NCBI GenBank assembly: GCA_028701715.1
Contig: JAQVQF010000114.1
Span: 1-7,830 of the forward strand
Length of the DNA: 7,830 nucleotides
Origin: Eubacteriales bacterium
Lineage (GTDB): Bacteria; Bacillota; Clostridia; Oscillospirales; CAG-382
Reading direction: 5' to 3'
Made by a program: the position numbers and the translations under genes. Positions 1-4,939 of this stretch are shown in pieces. Position 1 is the stretch's first letter. Every line of letters starts with the position of its first letter. Under the pieces are notes generated by a model. The model was given only the letters and a program-made list of their open reading frames with translations. It did no database searches and had not been told where the DNA came from.

Positions 1-287
1 GCCTTTTCCACATTGTAAGCCCTGACGAGCGGCGACGGGCGGTATTCGGAATAAATGTGTCTTACTTCGTCGGGTATTTCCACATATTCGGTTTTGGAAT
101 CCAGCTCCTGACCCACCGCCCCGTCGGTGAACACATGGGTGAGCTCGTCATAGGTCATGGGCTTTCCTGTGCCGGGATTGAGCATGGGAGGAGCGTCTTC
201 CTTCATAACAGATCTGATATTATACCAATATTTCGGTAACTGCTCCTCTGTGAGATATGTGCGGTACGGGATCTTAGCTGTTGCCAT
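1..287 (-). CDS. trpB: TrpB2-type tryptophan synthase beta chain, N-terminal part (cut by window edge)
   Basis: PLP-dependent enzyme that condenses indole with serine (or phosphoserine in some TrpB2 enzymes) to make tryptophan in the cytosol. I translated the reverse complement. The 95 codons present include KIPYRTYLTEEQLPKYWYNI near residues 5-24, a PPMLNPGTGKPMT stretch at about 33-45 and YRPSPLVRAYNVEK at 82-95. These match the N-terminal extension and the 'RPTPL.RA..LEKAL' start of the catalytic core in TrpB2 rather than the shorter TrpB1 N-terminus. The PLP lysine and glycine loop lie beyond the edge. The start is ATG at 287, with AAGGA at 295-299 (spacer 7). The gene sits directly behind a tryptophan-specific T-box, which independently supports the call. 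No trpA or other trp gene is visible on the upstream side, and the downstream side is off the window. An alternative annotation would be 'TrpB-like PLP-dependent enzyme'. Confidence 0.9.
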   Translation of the reverse strand, partial: MATAKIPYRTYLTEEQLPKYWYNIRSVMKEDAPPMLNPGTGKPMTYDELTHVFTDGAVGQELDSKTEYVEIPDEVRHIYSEYRPSPLVRAYNVEK

Positions 288-339
288 TTTCTTTTCCTTC
301 TTTCTTTAATAATATGGTTAATGTTATATATTTGAATAC

Positions 340-373
340 AAAAAAACCCTTGCCCCATATTTTGGGGCAAAGG
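340..373 (-). terminator. T-box rho-independent terminator
   Basis: On the minus strand CCTTTGCCCC (373-364) pairs with GGGGCAAGGG (356-347) around a 7-nt loop, giving a 10-bp stem with one T-G pair, followed at once by seven Ts (346-340). Its 5' arm is the same stretch used as the 3' arm of the antiterminator, so the two folds exclude each other. This is the expected regulatory switch before trpB. Confidence 0.95.
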
Positions 374-634
374 CCTAAAAGCTTAGTAAACCTCTGCGGT
401 ACCACCCAAATTGACACCGTTGCCGGTGCCCGCTCGCGCACATTCATGCGTTACCGCTATCACGGGCGGAACCCGTCAGCCGCTACTGGGATTCCCCTTG
501 CGGGTAATCTTTTCGTCTGCCCTCATAAGTCCATTCGGTCGGCGTTCCCGGCGCGGATCACAGCTCCCCGCACTCTCTGAACAGAAATTTCGCTGACGTA
601 CTACTCTTAATCATCGGTTTATAATTTGATTGTT
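340..634 (-). promoter_or_regulatory. T-box riboswitch leader, tryptophan (UGG) specific
   Basis: Transcribed leader that binds uncharged tRNA and chooses between an antiterminator and a terminator upstream of trpB. Seen on the minus strand. The lower Stem I pairs TAAG (609-606) with CTTA (529-526). The specifier loop has AGTAGTA on its 5' side and GAA-TGG-A on its 3' side (GAA 536-534, specifier TGG 533-531, then A530). It is closed by GTCaGCG/CGCcGAC (597-591 with 544-538). The distal Stem I carries AGAGAG, a TGCGG/CCGCG stem and the conserved GCTGTGA loop. Stem III is GGCACCG-GCAA-CGGTGTC (430-413) with a GNRA-type tetraloop. The T-box is TTTGGG-TGGTACC-GCAGAGG (410-391). Antiterminator helices are TTTGGG/CCCAAA (410-405 with 366-361) and GCAGAGG/CCTTTGC (397-391 with 373-367). 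The 5' end is estimated from the promoter at 641-669. UGG is the tryptophan codon, matching the gene controlled. Confidence 0.95.
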
Positions 635-640
635 TAATAT

Positions 641-669
641 TGTATAACATATTTCTGTGACGCTGTCAA
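641..669 (-). promoter_or_regulatory. Sigma-A-type promoter of the T-box/trpB unit
   Basis: Minus strand: a perfect TTGACA -35 (669-664), a 17-bp spacer, and TATACA (646-641) as -10. An alternative -10 is TACAAT (644-639) with a 19-bp spacer. An AT-rich stretch containing TTTTTATAAAAA (685-674) lies just upstream of the -35 and could act as an UP-like element. The promoter starts 24 bases after the stop of the phosphodiesterase gene, and the predicted start near 634 gives a full T-box leader. Confidence 0.8.
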
Positions 670-692
670 GAGGTTTTTATAAAAATCCCGCT

Positions 693-1412
693 TTATTCGA
701 GGATATTCGAGGTGATATAATCCACGCCCCAGGAAACAAGCCTTTCGGCGTCCTCTTTTTTGTCCACGGTCCAGCAGTTGACCTCAAATCCCGCGTCATG
801 CATAACCTTGACGTCCTGCTCGTGCAAGCCGCCGAAATATATGTCAAGACTGAGATTGTACTGCTTCATCGCGCCGAACACATTGTCGTTGAATTCGCAG
901 GTGAGCCATTGAATCCTCTGCTTGGGAAGCAACGCTCTCACCTTGATGAGGTTATCGAGCGAGAAGGAGATAAAGGTCACGTTGTCAAGCCAGCCGATAT
1001 TGCGTATGCGGGTTATCATTTCTGCGAGCGTTTCGGTGTCGTAGCCGCCCTTAAGCTCGAGTACGCAGTGCTTGTCGTATCTTTTACAGGTTTCTATATA
1101 TTCCTCAAGCGACGGGATACGCATATCCGTTCTTGTCATATTCCCGTTTCTGTCTTTAAGCTGCAGAGCGCGGAGCGTTTTATAGGTGGATTTTTCGGGG
1201 TACAGGCAGTCGATGCCCACCCTTTCGGTGTTGTCGTCGTGTAGAATCACAAACTGTCCGTCGGCGGTTTTCCTGACATCGGTTTCGACGCCGTAATAGC
1301 TTCTGTTGCCCGCGGCGATGAACGCGGCGTTGGTGTTTTCAAGCTCGATACCGCTCACACCCCTGTGCGCGACCATTTTCGTTATGTTTTTTTCGATCTT
1401 TATTGTATTCAT
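693..1412 (-). CDS. Glycerophosphodiester phosphodiesterase (GDPD family)
   Basis: Cytosolic 239-residue enzyme of the GDPD TIM-barrel family (UgpQ/GlpQ type). The family hydrolyses glycerophosphodiesters to glycerol-3-phosphate and an alcohol. Visible family signatures: AHRG at 15-18 (His16/Arg17), EN at 25-26, ETDVRKTADGQFVILHDD with Glu43, Asp45 and the general acid/base His58, LELKG at 118-122 (Glu119, Lys121), and the C-terminal CWTVD (213-217) and DYITSN (231-236) elements. There is no signal peptide or membrane segment, and the length is typical of single-domain bacterial GDPDs. The start is ATG at 1412 with GGAGGG at 1419-1424 (spacer 6). It lies 30 nt downstream of the phosphomutase stop with no terminator between, so the two are probably co-transcribed. 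The exact substrate cannot be told from sequence. Confidence 0.93.
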   Translation of the reverse strand: MNTIKIEKNITKMVAHRGVSGIELENTNAAFIAAGNRSYYGVETDVRKTADGQFVILHDDNTERVGIDCLYPEKSTYKTLRALQLKDRNGNMTRTDMRIPSLEEYIETCKRYDKHCVLELKGGYDTETLAEMITRIRNIGWLDNVTFISFSLDNLIKVRALLPKQRIQWLTCEFNDNVFGAMKQYNLSLDIYFGGLHEQDVKVMHDAGFEVNCWTVDKKEDAERLVSWGVDYITSNILE

Positions 1413-1442
1413 TTTGTTCCCTCCGTTAAATGTTTATATAAA

Positions 1443-3161
1443 TTAATTGAAAAGCTTTAACACGGCGTTTTTATAGGCATCCAGTTTTACGGAGATTTCG
1501 TTTTTGTTCTTTCCGTTCGTTAAAATATATGCCTTGACCTTCGGTTCGGTTCCCGAAGGACGGATGATCACCGTCGTTCCGTCGGTGGTTTTATAATAAA
1601 GCATATCGGTTATCGGCAGTCCCGTACGGGTACATACGTTTGTTTTTAAATCAACGGTTATACCGGCTTTATAATCACCCTTAACGGTAAGCGGCACATT
1701 ATTGATTTGTTCTATATCGTCGCTGCGCAGGTCGGACATTTTACGCTTCATCGTCTCCATCGGCAGCGCGCCTTTAATCGCCACGGACAAGGTCAGCTCG
1801 TCATGATAACCGTATTCGGCGTAAATATCCTCAAGCGCTTCAAAAAGCGTTTTATTAATACTTTTATAGTAGGAAGCGGCTTCCGCGATAAGCAGGGAAG
1901 CGGCGACGCCGTCCTTGTCTCTGACATAGCCGCCCGAAAGGAAGCCCTGGCTTTCCTCATAACCGAATATGAAGGTATGCTCGCCCGTTTCGGCGTATTC
2001 CTTTATTTTCTCGCCGATATATTTGAAGCCTGTCAGCACCGTCACGGGTTTTACGCCGTTTTTGCGGCATATTTTATCGAACAGCTCGGATGAAACCACA
2101 CTCCTTATCGCGCAGGCGTTTTCCGGCAGCGTACCCTTCGCCCTCCGCGCTTTGATGATATAATCCACCAAAAGCGCTCCGATCCGATTGCCCGAAAGCG
2201 CGGAAAAGGAACCGTCGCGTTCCTTGACGGCGACACCCAGCCTGTCTCCGTCGGGGTCGGTGGCGATGACGACATCCGTGGAAAGCTTGTTTTTCTGTAT
2301 ATAATCGAAAGCCAGCCTGAAGCAGGGCTTGTTTTCCGGATTGGGGGATTCGACGGTGGGGAAATTCCCGTCAGGCTCCGCCTGCTCGGGTACCACGCGG
2401 AGGTTGTCGATACCGGCAAGCTTCAGCGTTTCGGGTATAAGCCTGTAGCCCGTGCCGTGAAGGGGCGTATATACCAGCGAGAGTGAATTGCCGTAAGCCC
2501 GTATGATTTCGGGATTTATACGGCAGTCAAGCACGTTTTTCAGATATTCGCGGTCTATTTCCTCACCGATTATAGTTACAATACCCGAAGATATTGCTTC
2601 GTCAAGCGGCATTTTTTTAATATCGAGGACATCGCTTTCCGCCATCGCCTTTGACACCTCGTCGGCGTGTTCGGGGGGGAGCTGCGCTCCGTCCGACCAG
2701 TAGACCTTGTAGCCGTTGTATTCCTTGGGATTATGGGAGGCGGTTATATTTATCCCCGCAATACATCCGAGATAAATCACCGCGAACGAGAGCTCGGGCG
2801 TCGGGCGTAACGAATCGAATAAGTATACCTTAATATTATTATAAGCGAGCACCCTTGCCGCGGTTTCGGCAAAGAGCCGTGAATTGTTGCGGCAATCATA
2901 GGCTATCGCCACCCCATTGGCCGCGCCGTCCGCGGACAGGACAACCCGTGCCAGACCCTGCGTTGCCTGAGCCACGGTATAACTGTTCATTCCGGCGATT
3001 CCGGCGCGCATAATACCGCGTAGTCCCGCCGTGCCGAAAGATAAGGGCGCGGAAAACCGGGAAGCTATTTCGTTTTCACTTCCTTTTATATTATATAATT
3101 CTTTCTTTGTCGCTTCATCCGTGTTCGGGGAGGCAAGCCATCTTTCACATTCTTTATTCAT
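1443..3161 (-). CDS. Alpha-phosphoglucomutase / phosphomannomutase (alpha-D-phosphohexomutase family)
   Basis: Interconverts hexose-1-phosphate and hexose-6-phosphate through a phosphoserine, linking glycolysis to glycogen, UDP-glucose and cell-envelope sugar synthesis. All four active-site elements are present (numbered from the ATG at 3161, 572 residues): the phosphoserine loop TASHNP with Ser142, the Mg-binding DPDGDR at 302-307, the sugar-specificity loop GYEES at 400-404, and the phosphate-binding RPSGTEPK at 534-541. Length fits the long PgcA-like phosphoglucomutases rather than the 450-residue GlmM/ManB forms. A longer in-frame start (TTG at 3182) would add 7 residues but has no ribosome binding site. 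The ATG at 3161 has AAGGA at 3173-3177 (spacer 11) and overlaps the stop of the upstream TSCPD gene by 8 nt, suggesting translational coupling. pgcA is a possible symbol, but glucose versus mannose preference is not decidable here. Confidence 0.93.
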   Translation of the reverse strand: MNKECERWLASPNTDEATKKELYNIKGSENEIASRFSAPLSFGTAGLRGIMRAGIAGMNSYTVAQATQGLARVVLSADGAANGVAIAYDCRNNSRLFAETAARVLAYNNIKVYLFDSLRPTPELSFAVIYLGCIAGINITASHNPKEYNGYKVYWSDGAQLPPEHADEVSKAMAESDVLDIKKMPLDEAISSGIVTIIGEEIDREYLKNVLDCRINPEIIRAYGNSLSLVYTPLHGTGYRLIPETLKLAGIDNLRVVPEQAEPDGNFPTVESPNPENKPCFRLAFDYIQKNKLSTDVVIATDPDGDRLGVAVKERDGSFSALSGNRIGALLVDYIIKARRAKGTLPENACAIRSVVSSELFDKICRKNGVKPVTVLTGFKYIGEKIKEYAETGEHTFIFGYEESQGFLSGGYVRDKDGVAASLLIAEAASYYKSINKTLFEALEDIYAEYGYHDELTLSVAIKGALPMETMKRKMSDLRSDDIEQINNVPLTVKGDYKAGITVDLKTNVCTRTGLPITDMLYYKTTDGTTVIIRPSGTEPKVKAYILTNGKNKNEISVKLDAYKNAVLKLFN

Positions 3162-3411
3162 TTTCAACAAATTCCTTTTCAAGCGCTTTCGCGAACTGGT
3201 CGGGGCAGCTGGTGGCTTTATATCCGCAGCGTATACCCTTCAGATGCCTTATGATTTCGTCGGGCTCCATTCCGTCGCAGAGGGAAGCGATACCCTTAAG
3301 GTTGCCGTTGCAGCCGCCCTGAAAGCGTATATTATAGATTTTCCCGTCATCCGCGCGCTCAAAGGTTACGCCGCGGGCGCAGGTGCCGTTGAATCCGTAT
3401 GTTTTTTCCAA
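3154..3411 (-). CDS. TSCPD-domain protein (small cysteine-rich, function unknown)
   Basis: An 85-residue protein ending in the hallmark ATSCPDQFA (TSCPD at 67-71). It resembles the free-standing TSCPD proteins of Firmicutes, a domain related to the C-terminus of some B12-dependent ribonucleotide reductases. Five cysteines are spread along it (11, 34, 45, 62, 69), with GGCNGN at 32-37 and RCGYKATSC at 61-69, a pattern consistent with a metal (zinc) site, though that is inference. No signal peptide or membrane segment is seen. The start is TTG at 3411, chosen because GGAAGG lies 9 nt upstream (3421-3426) and there is no nearby upstream ATG. First gene of a minus-strand unit, it overlaps the phosphomutase start by 8 nt. 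Its function is not established, and nothing in the sequence shows whether it acts with the mutase. Confidence 0.85.
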   Translation of the reverse strand: MEKTYGFNGTCARGVTFERADDGKIYNIRFQGGCNGNLKGIASLCDGMEPDEIIRHLKGIRCGYKATSCPDQFAKALEKEFVENE

Positions 3412-3469
3412 GATAATTTACCTTCCTAAATTTAACGCATATAATGTGTTATTTATATAGATTGTGACA

Positions 3470-3497
3470 ATTATAACACGTTTTTGCGTTTTGTAAA
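3470..3497 (-). promoter_or_regulatory. Sigma-A-type promoter of the TSCPD-phosphomutase-GDPD unit
   Basis: Minus strand: TTTACA (-35, 3497-3492; 5 of 6 consensus), a 16-bp spacer, then a perfect TATAAT (-10, 3475-3470). A start near 3463 would give a leader of about 50 nt before the TTG start at 3411. A small inverted repeat, ACCGT-TTATG-ACGGT (3497-3511), touches the -35 box. Confidence 0.75.
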
Positions 3498-3516
3498 CCG
3501 TTTATGACGGTATTTC

Positions 3517-3532
3517 ACGAAAAATTTTTCGT
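3517..3532. repeat. Perfect 16-bp palindrome between the divergent promoters
   Basis: ACGAAAAATTTTTCGT is its own reverse complement. It lies 20 bp upstream of the -35 of the minus-strand promoter and 45 bp upstream of the -35 of the S10 promoter, so a dimeric DNA-binding protein there could affect either. It might instead be just a bent AT-rich tract, and no operator family is recognised. Confidence 0.5.
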
Positions 3533-3576
3533 TCATAAAATGTTTACATCTGTAAGGAATTATTTTACGAAATCTC

Positions 3577-3605
3577 TTGACAAGTTCTTTGATTTGTAGT
3601 AAACT
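3577..3605 (+). promoter_or_regulatory. Sigma-A-type promoter of the S10 ribosomal protein operon
   Basis: Perfect TTGACA (3577-3582), 17-bp spacer, TAAACT (3600-3605; 4 of 6 consensus) as -10. It is preceded by AT-rich sequence. The predicted start near 3612 places a leader of about 287 nt before the rpsJ ATG. No other strong promoter is seen between here and the end of the window on this strand. Confidence 0.8.
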
Positions 3606-3611
3606 GACTTT

Positions 3612-3880
3612 CGCTTGGTGTGCGATGAGGCTGGAGATTGCCGTCTTAAAGGCGGGTAACTTCGGCGGAGTATGTCCGACAATCGGGCGACGGGTCGGCG
3701 TTTTTTAAAGGTGTTATTTGAAACACCCGAAAAGATGTTATACCGATTCCGATTATAAAATCATTGAAAAGTCGAGCAAAAGCTTTTGATATAAGGGCTT
3801 ATGCGGAAGTTTTTCGGTTAGACTTATATGAGGAATTTGTGTTGGAACCCGGCTTCAATTAAAACATCGGTAAATATTTT
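3612..3880 (+). promoter_or_regulatory. Candidate structured 5' leader of the S10 operon
   Basis: Long untranslated leader with several possible helices: TCGC/GCGA (3611-3614 with 3622-3625), CCGTC pairing either locally with GGCGG (3651-3655) or distally with GACGG (3689-3693), TCGG/CCGA (3662-3665 with 3676-3679), CCGAC/GTCGG (3676-3680 with 3694-3698) just before TTTTTT, and GGTGTT-ATTTGA-AACACC (3710-3727). Further down are ATATAAG/CTTATAT (3789-3795 with 3823-3829) and a CCGAAAAG/TTTTTCGG long-range match (3727-3734 with 3810-3817). Several helices exclude one another, as in attenuators. S10 operon leaders are autoregulated by L4 in E. coli. Whether a ribosomal protein binds here is inference, and the fold was made by eye. 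Confidence 0.5.
3676..3706 (+). terminator. Possible attenuator-like terminator in the S10 leader
   Basis: CCGAC (3676-3680) can pair with GTCGG (3694-3698) across a 13-nt loop, followed by CG and six Ts (3701-3706). Alternatively TGCCG (3639-3643) pairs with CGGCG (3696-3700) right before the T tract, closing a larger branched structure. The simple stem is weak, so this is a conditional or partial terminator at most. Confidence 0.3.
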
Positions 3881-3898
3881 AAGGAGGCAAAAACAAGT

Positions 3899-4210
3899 AT
3901 GGCAAACAAGGAAAGAATCAGAATCAGACTTAAAGCGTATGACCACACTCTGATAGATCAGGCCGCTGAAAAAATCGTGGAAACCGCAAAGCGCAACGGA
4001 GCAGCCGTTTCGGGTCCGATTCCCCTTCCCACCGACAAGGAAATCGTGACGATATTACGCGCGGTACACAAGTATAAGGATTCCCGCGAGCAGTTCGAAT
4101 ACCGAACCCACAAGCGTCTTATCGATATCATTAAGCCTTCGGCCAAGGCCGTCGACGCGCTTATGTCGATAGACCTTCCCGCCGGCGTGGATATCGAAAT
4201 CAAGCTTTAA
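3899..4210 (+). CDS. rpsJ: 30S ribosomal protein S10 (NusE)
   Basis: Component of the 30S head and, as NusE, a partner of NusB/NusG in transcription antitermination and transcription-translation coupling. The 103-residue length is standard. The family signature is clear: RIRLKAYDHTLIDQAA (8-23) and KDSREQFEYRTHKRLIDI (60-77), the loop that reaches toward the decoding region. The start is ATG at 3899 with AAGGAGG at 3881-3887 (spacer 11). It is the first gene of the operon here: a promoter and leader lie directly in front and the genes beyond are divergent and unrelated, so there is no adjacent tuf or fusA. Confidence 0.98.
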   Translation: MANKERIRIRLKAYDHTLIDQAAEKIVETAKRNGAAVSGPIPLPTDKEIVTILRAVHKYKDSREQFEYRTHKRLIDIIKPSAKAVDALMSIDLPAGVDIEIKL

Positions 4211-4240
4211 AACAAAACGAGCAAATCAAAATCAGGTCAT

Positions 4241-4266
4241 GTTGGCACGCCTGCGTGTGCGCCAAC
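4241..4266 (+). other. Intercistronic hairpin between rpsJ and rplC
   Basis: GTTGGC (4241-4246) pairs perfectly with GCCAAC (4261-4266). Three more pairs can form inside after an A-C mismatch (CGC with GTG), around a 6-nt loop. The bases after it are CAATAACC, with no T run, so it is not a rho-independent terminator. It ends 8 nt before the AAGGAGG of rplC and could influence RNA processing, stability or rplC translation. That role is inference. Confidence 0.6.
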
Positions 4267-4289
4267 CAATAACCAAGGAGGATTATTAA

Positions 4290-4919
4290 ATGAAAAAAGG
4301 ACTAATCGGCAGAAAAATCGGCATGACGCAGATTTTCGATGAAAAAGGCAACGTCACTCCGGTTACCGTAATCAACGCGGGTCCCTGCGTGGTCGTTCAG
4401 AAAAAGACCGCCGCGCACGACAGATACGATTCCGTGAAGCTCGGCTTTTCCGACATCGAGGAAAGAAAGCTTTCCAAGCCCGCGAAGGGCGAATTCCTGA
4501 AAGCGGGAGTTTCGTTTAAAAAGTATCTTAAAGAATTCAGATTTGAAAACGCGGCCGAATACAATGTAGGCGATACGCTTACGGCGGATGTGTTTGCGGC
4601 GGGAGAAAAAATCGACGTCACCGGCACGACCAAGGGACGCGGCTTCAGCGGCGTTATCAAAAGATGGGGCTGCCACAGGCTCAGAATGACCCACGGCACA
4701 GGTCCGGTGCATCGCCAGCCCGGTTCCATGGGCGCCAATTCGGACCCCAGCAGAATCATGAAGAACAAGAGAATGGCCGGTCAGTACGGCAACGAGCAGG
4801 TCACTGTCCTGAATCTTGAAATAATCAAGATTGACGCCGACAAAAACCTTATCGCGGTTAAGGGCGCTGTTCCCGGCTCCCGCGGCGGCATCGTGTTCGT
4901 ACGCAACACCGTTAAATAA
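4290..4919 (+). CDS. rplC: 50S ribosomal protein L3
   Basis: Early-assembling 23S rRNA-binding protein that reaches the peptidyl-transferase centre. 209 residues, standard length. It opens with KGLIGRKIGMTQIF (3-16). The L3 signature runs through about 102-125 (IDVTGTTKGRGFSGVIKR), followed by MTHGTGPVHRQPGSMGAN (133-150), the extended loop near the active site. At the site where E. coli carries the PrmB-methylated Gln150, the aligned residue here appears to be Ala149, so this glutamine methylation should not occur. ATG at 4290 with AAGGAGG at 4275-4281 (spacer 8). The 79-nt gap to rpsJ is the largest in the operon portion seen and holds the hairpin at 4241-4266. Confidence 0.98.
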   Translation: MKKGLIGRKIGMTQIFDEKGNVTPVTVINAGPCVVVQKKTAAHDRYDSVKLGFSDIEERKLSKPAKGEFLKAGVSFKKYLKEFRFENAAEYNVGDTLTADVFAAGEKIDVTGTTKGRGFSGVIKRWGCHRLRMTHGTGPVHRQPGSMGANSDPSRIMKNKRMAGQYGNEQVTVLNLEIIKIDADKNLIAVKGAVPGSRGGIVFVRNTVK

Positions 4920-4939
4920 AGGGAAGGGAGGAAACACAA

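Larger units (their letters stand above)
3427..3898. other. Gene-free divergent intergenic region (472 nt)
   Basis: No supported coding gene lies here. It holds the minus-strand promoter (3470-3497), a 16-bp palindrome (3517-3532), a 7-bp inverted pair TGTAAAC/GTTTACA (3492-3498 and 3542-3548), the plus-strand S10 promoter (3577-3605), and the long S10 leader (about 3612-3880). The longest plus-strand ATG frame near the rpsJ start has no ribosome binding site. Confidence 0.8.

Noticed and set aside
281..580. Plus-strand open frame of 99 codons
   Set aside because: It lies wholly over the minus-strand T-box and terminator, has no ribosome binding site and its sequence is explained by the RNA element.
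670..692. Possible terminator after the phosphodiesterase gene (TTTTTATAAAAA)
   Set aside because: The symmetric AT stretch would have a 2-nt loop, no GC stem and no T-run in the right place. It fits better as an AT-rich element upstream of the trpB promoter.
657..1244. Plus-strand open frame of 195 codons
   Set aside because: It is antisense to the phosphodiesterase gene, whose protein shows full catalytic motifs. The opposite frame has no recognisable domain.
3829..3939. Possible 36-codon leader peptide (ATG at 3829) overlapping rpsJ out of frame
   Set aside because: There is no ribosome binding site before the ATG, composition is unremarkable, and there is no run of regulatory codons.
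4241..4266. Intrinsic terminator between rpsJ and rplC
   Set aside because: The stem is real but is followed by CAATAACC rather than Ts, and the downstream genes have no promoter of their own that I can see.
4302..4937. Minus-strand open frame of 211 codons
   Set aside because: It is a shadow of rplC in a GC-balanced coding strand, with no ribosome binding site or domain.
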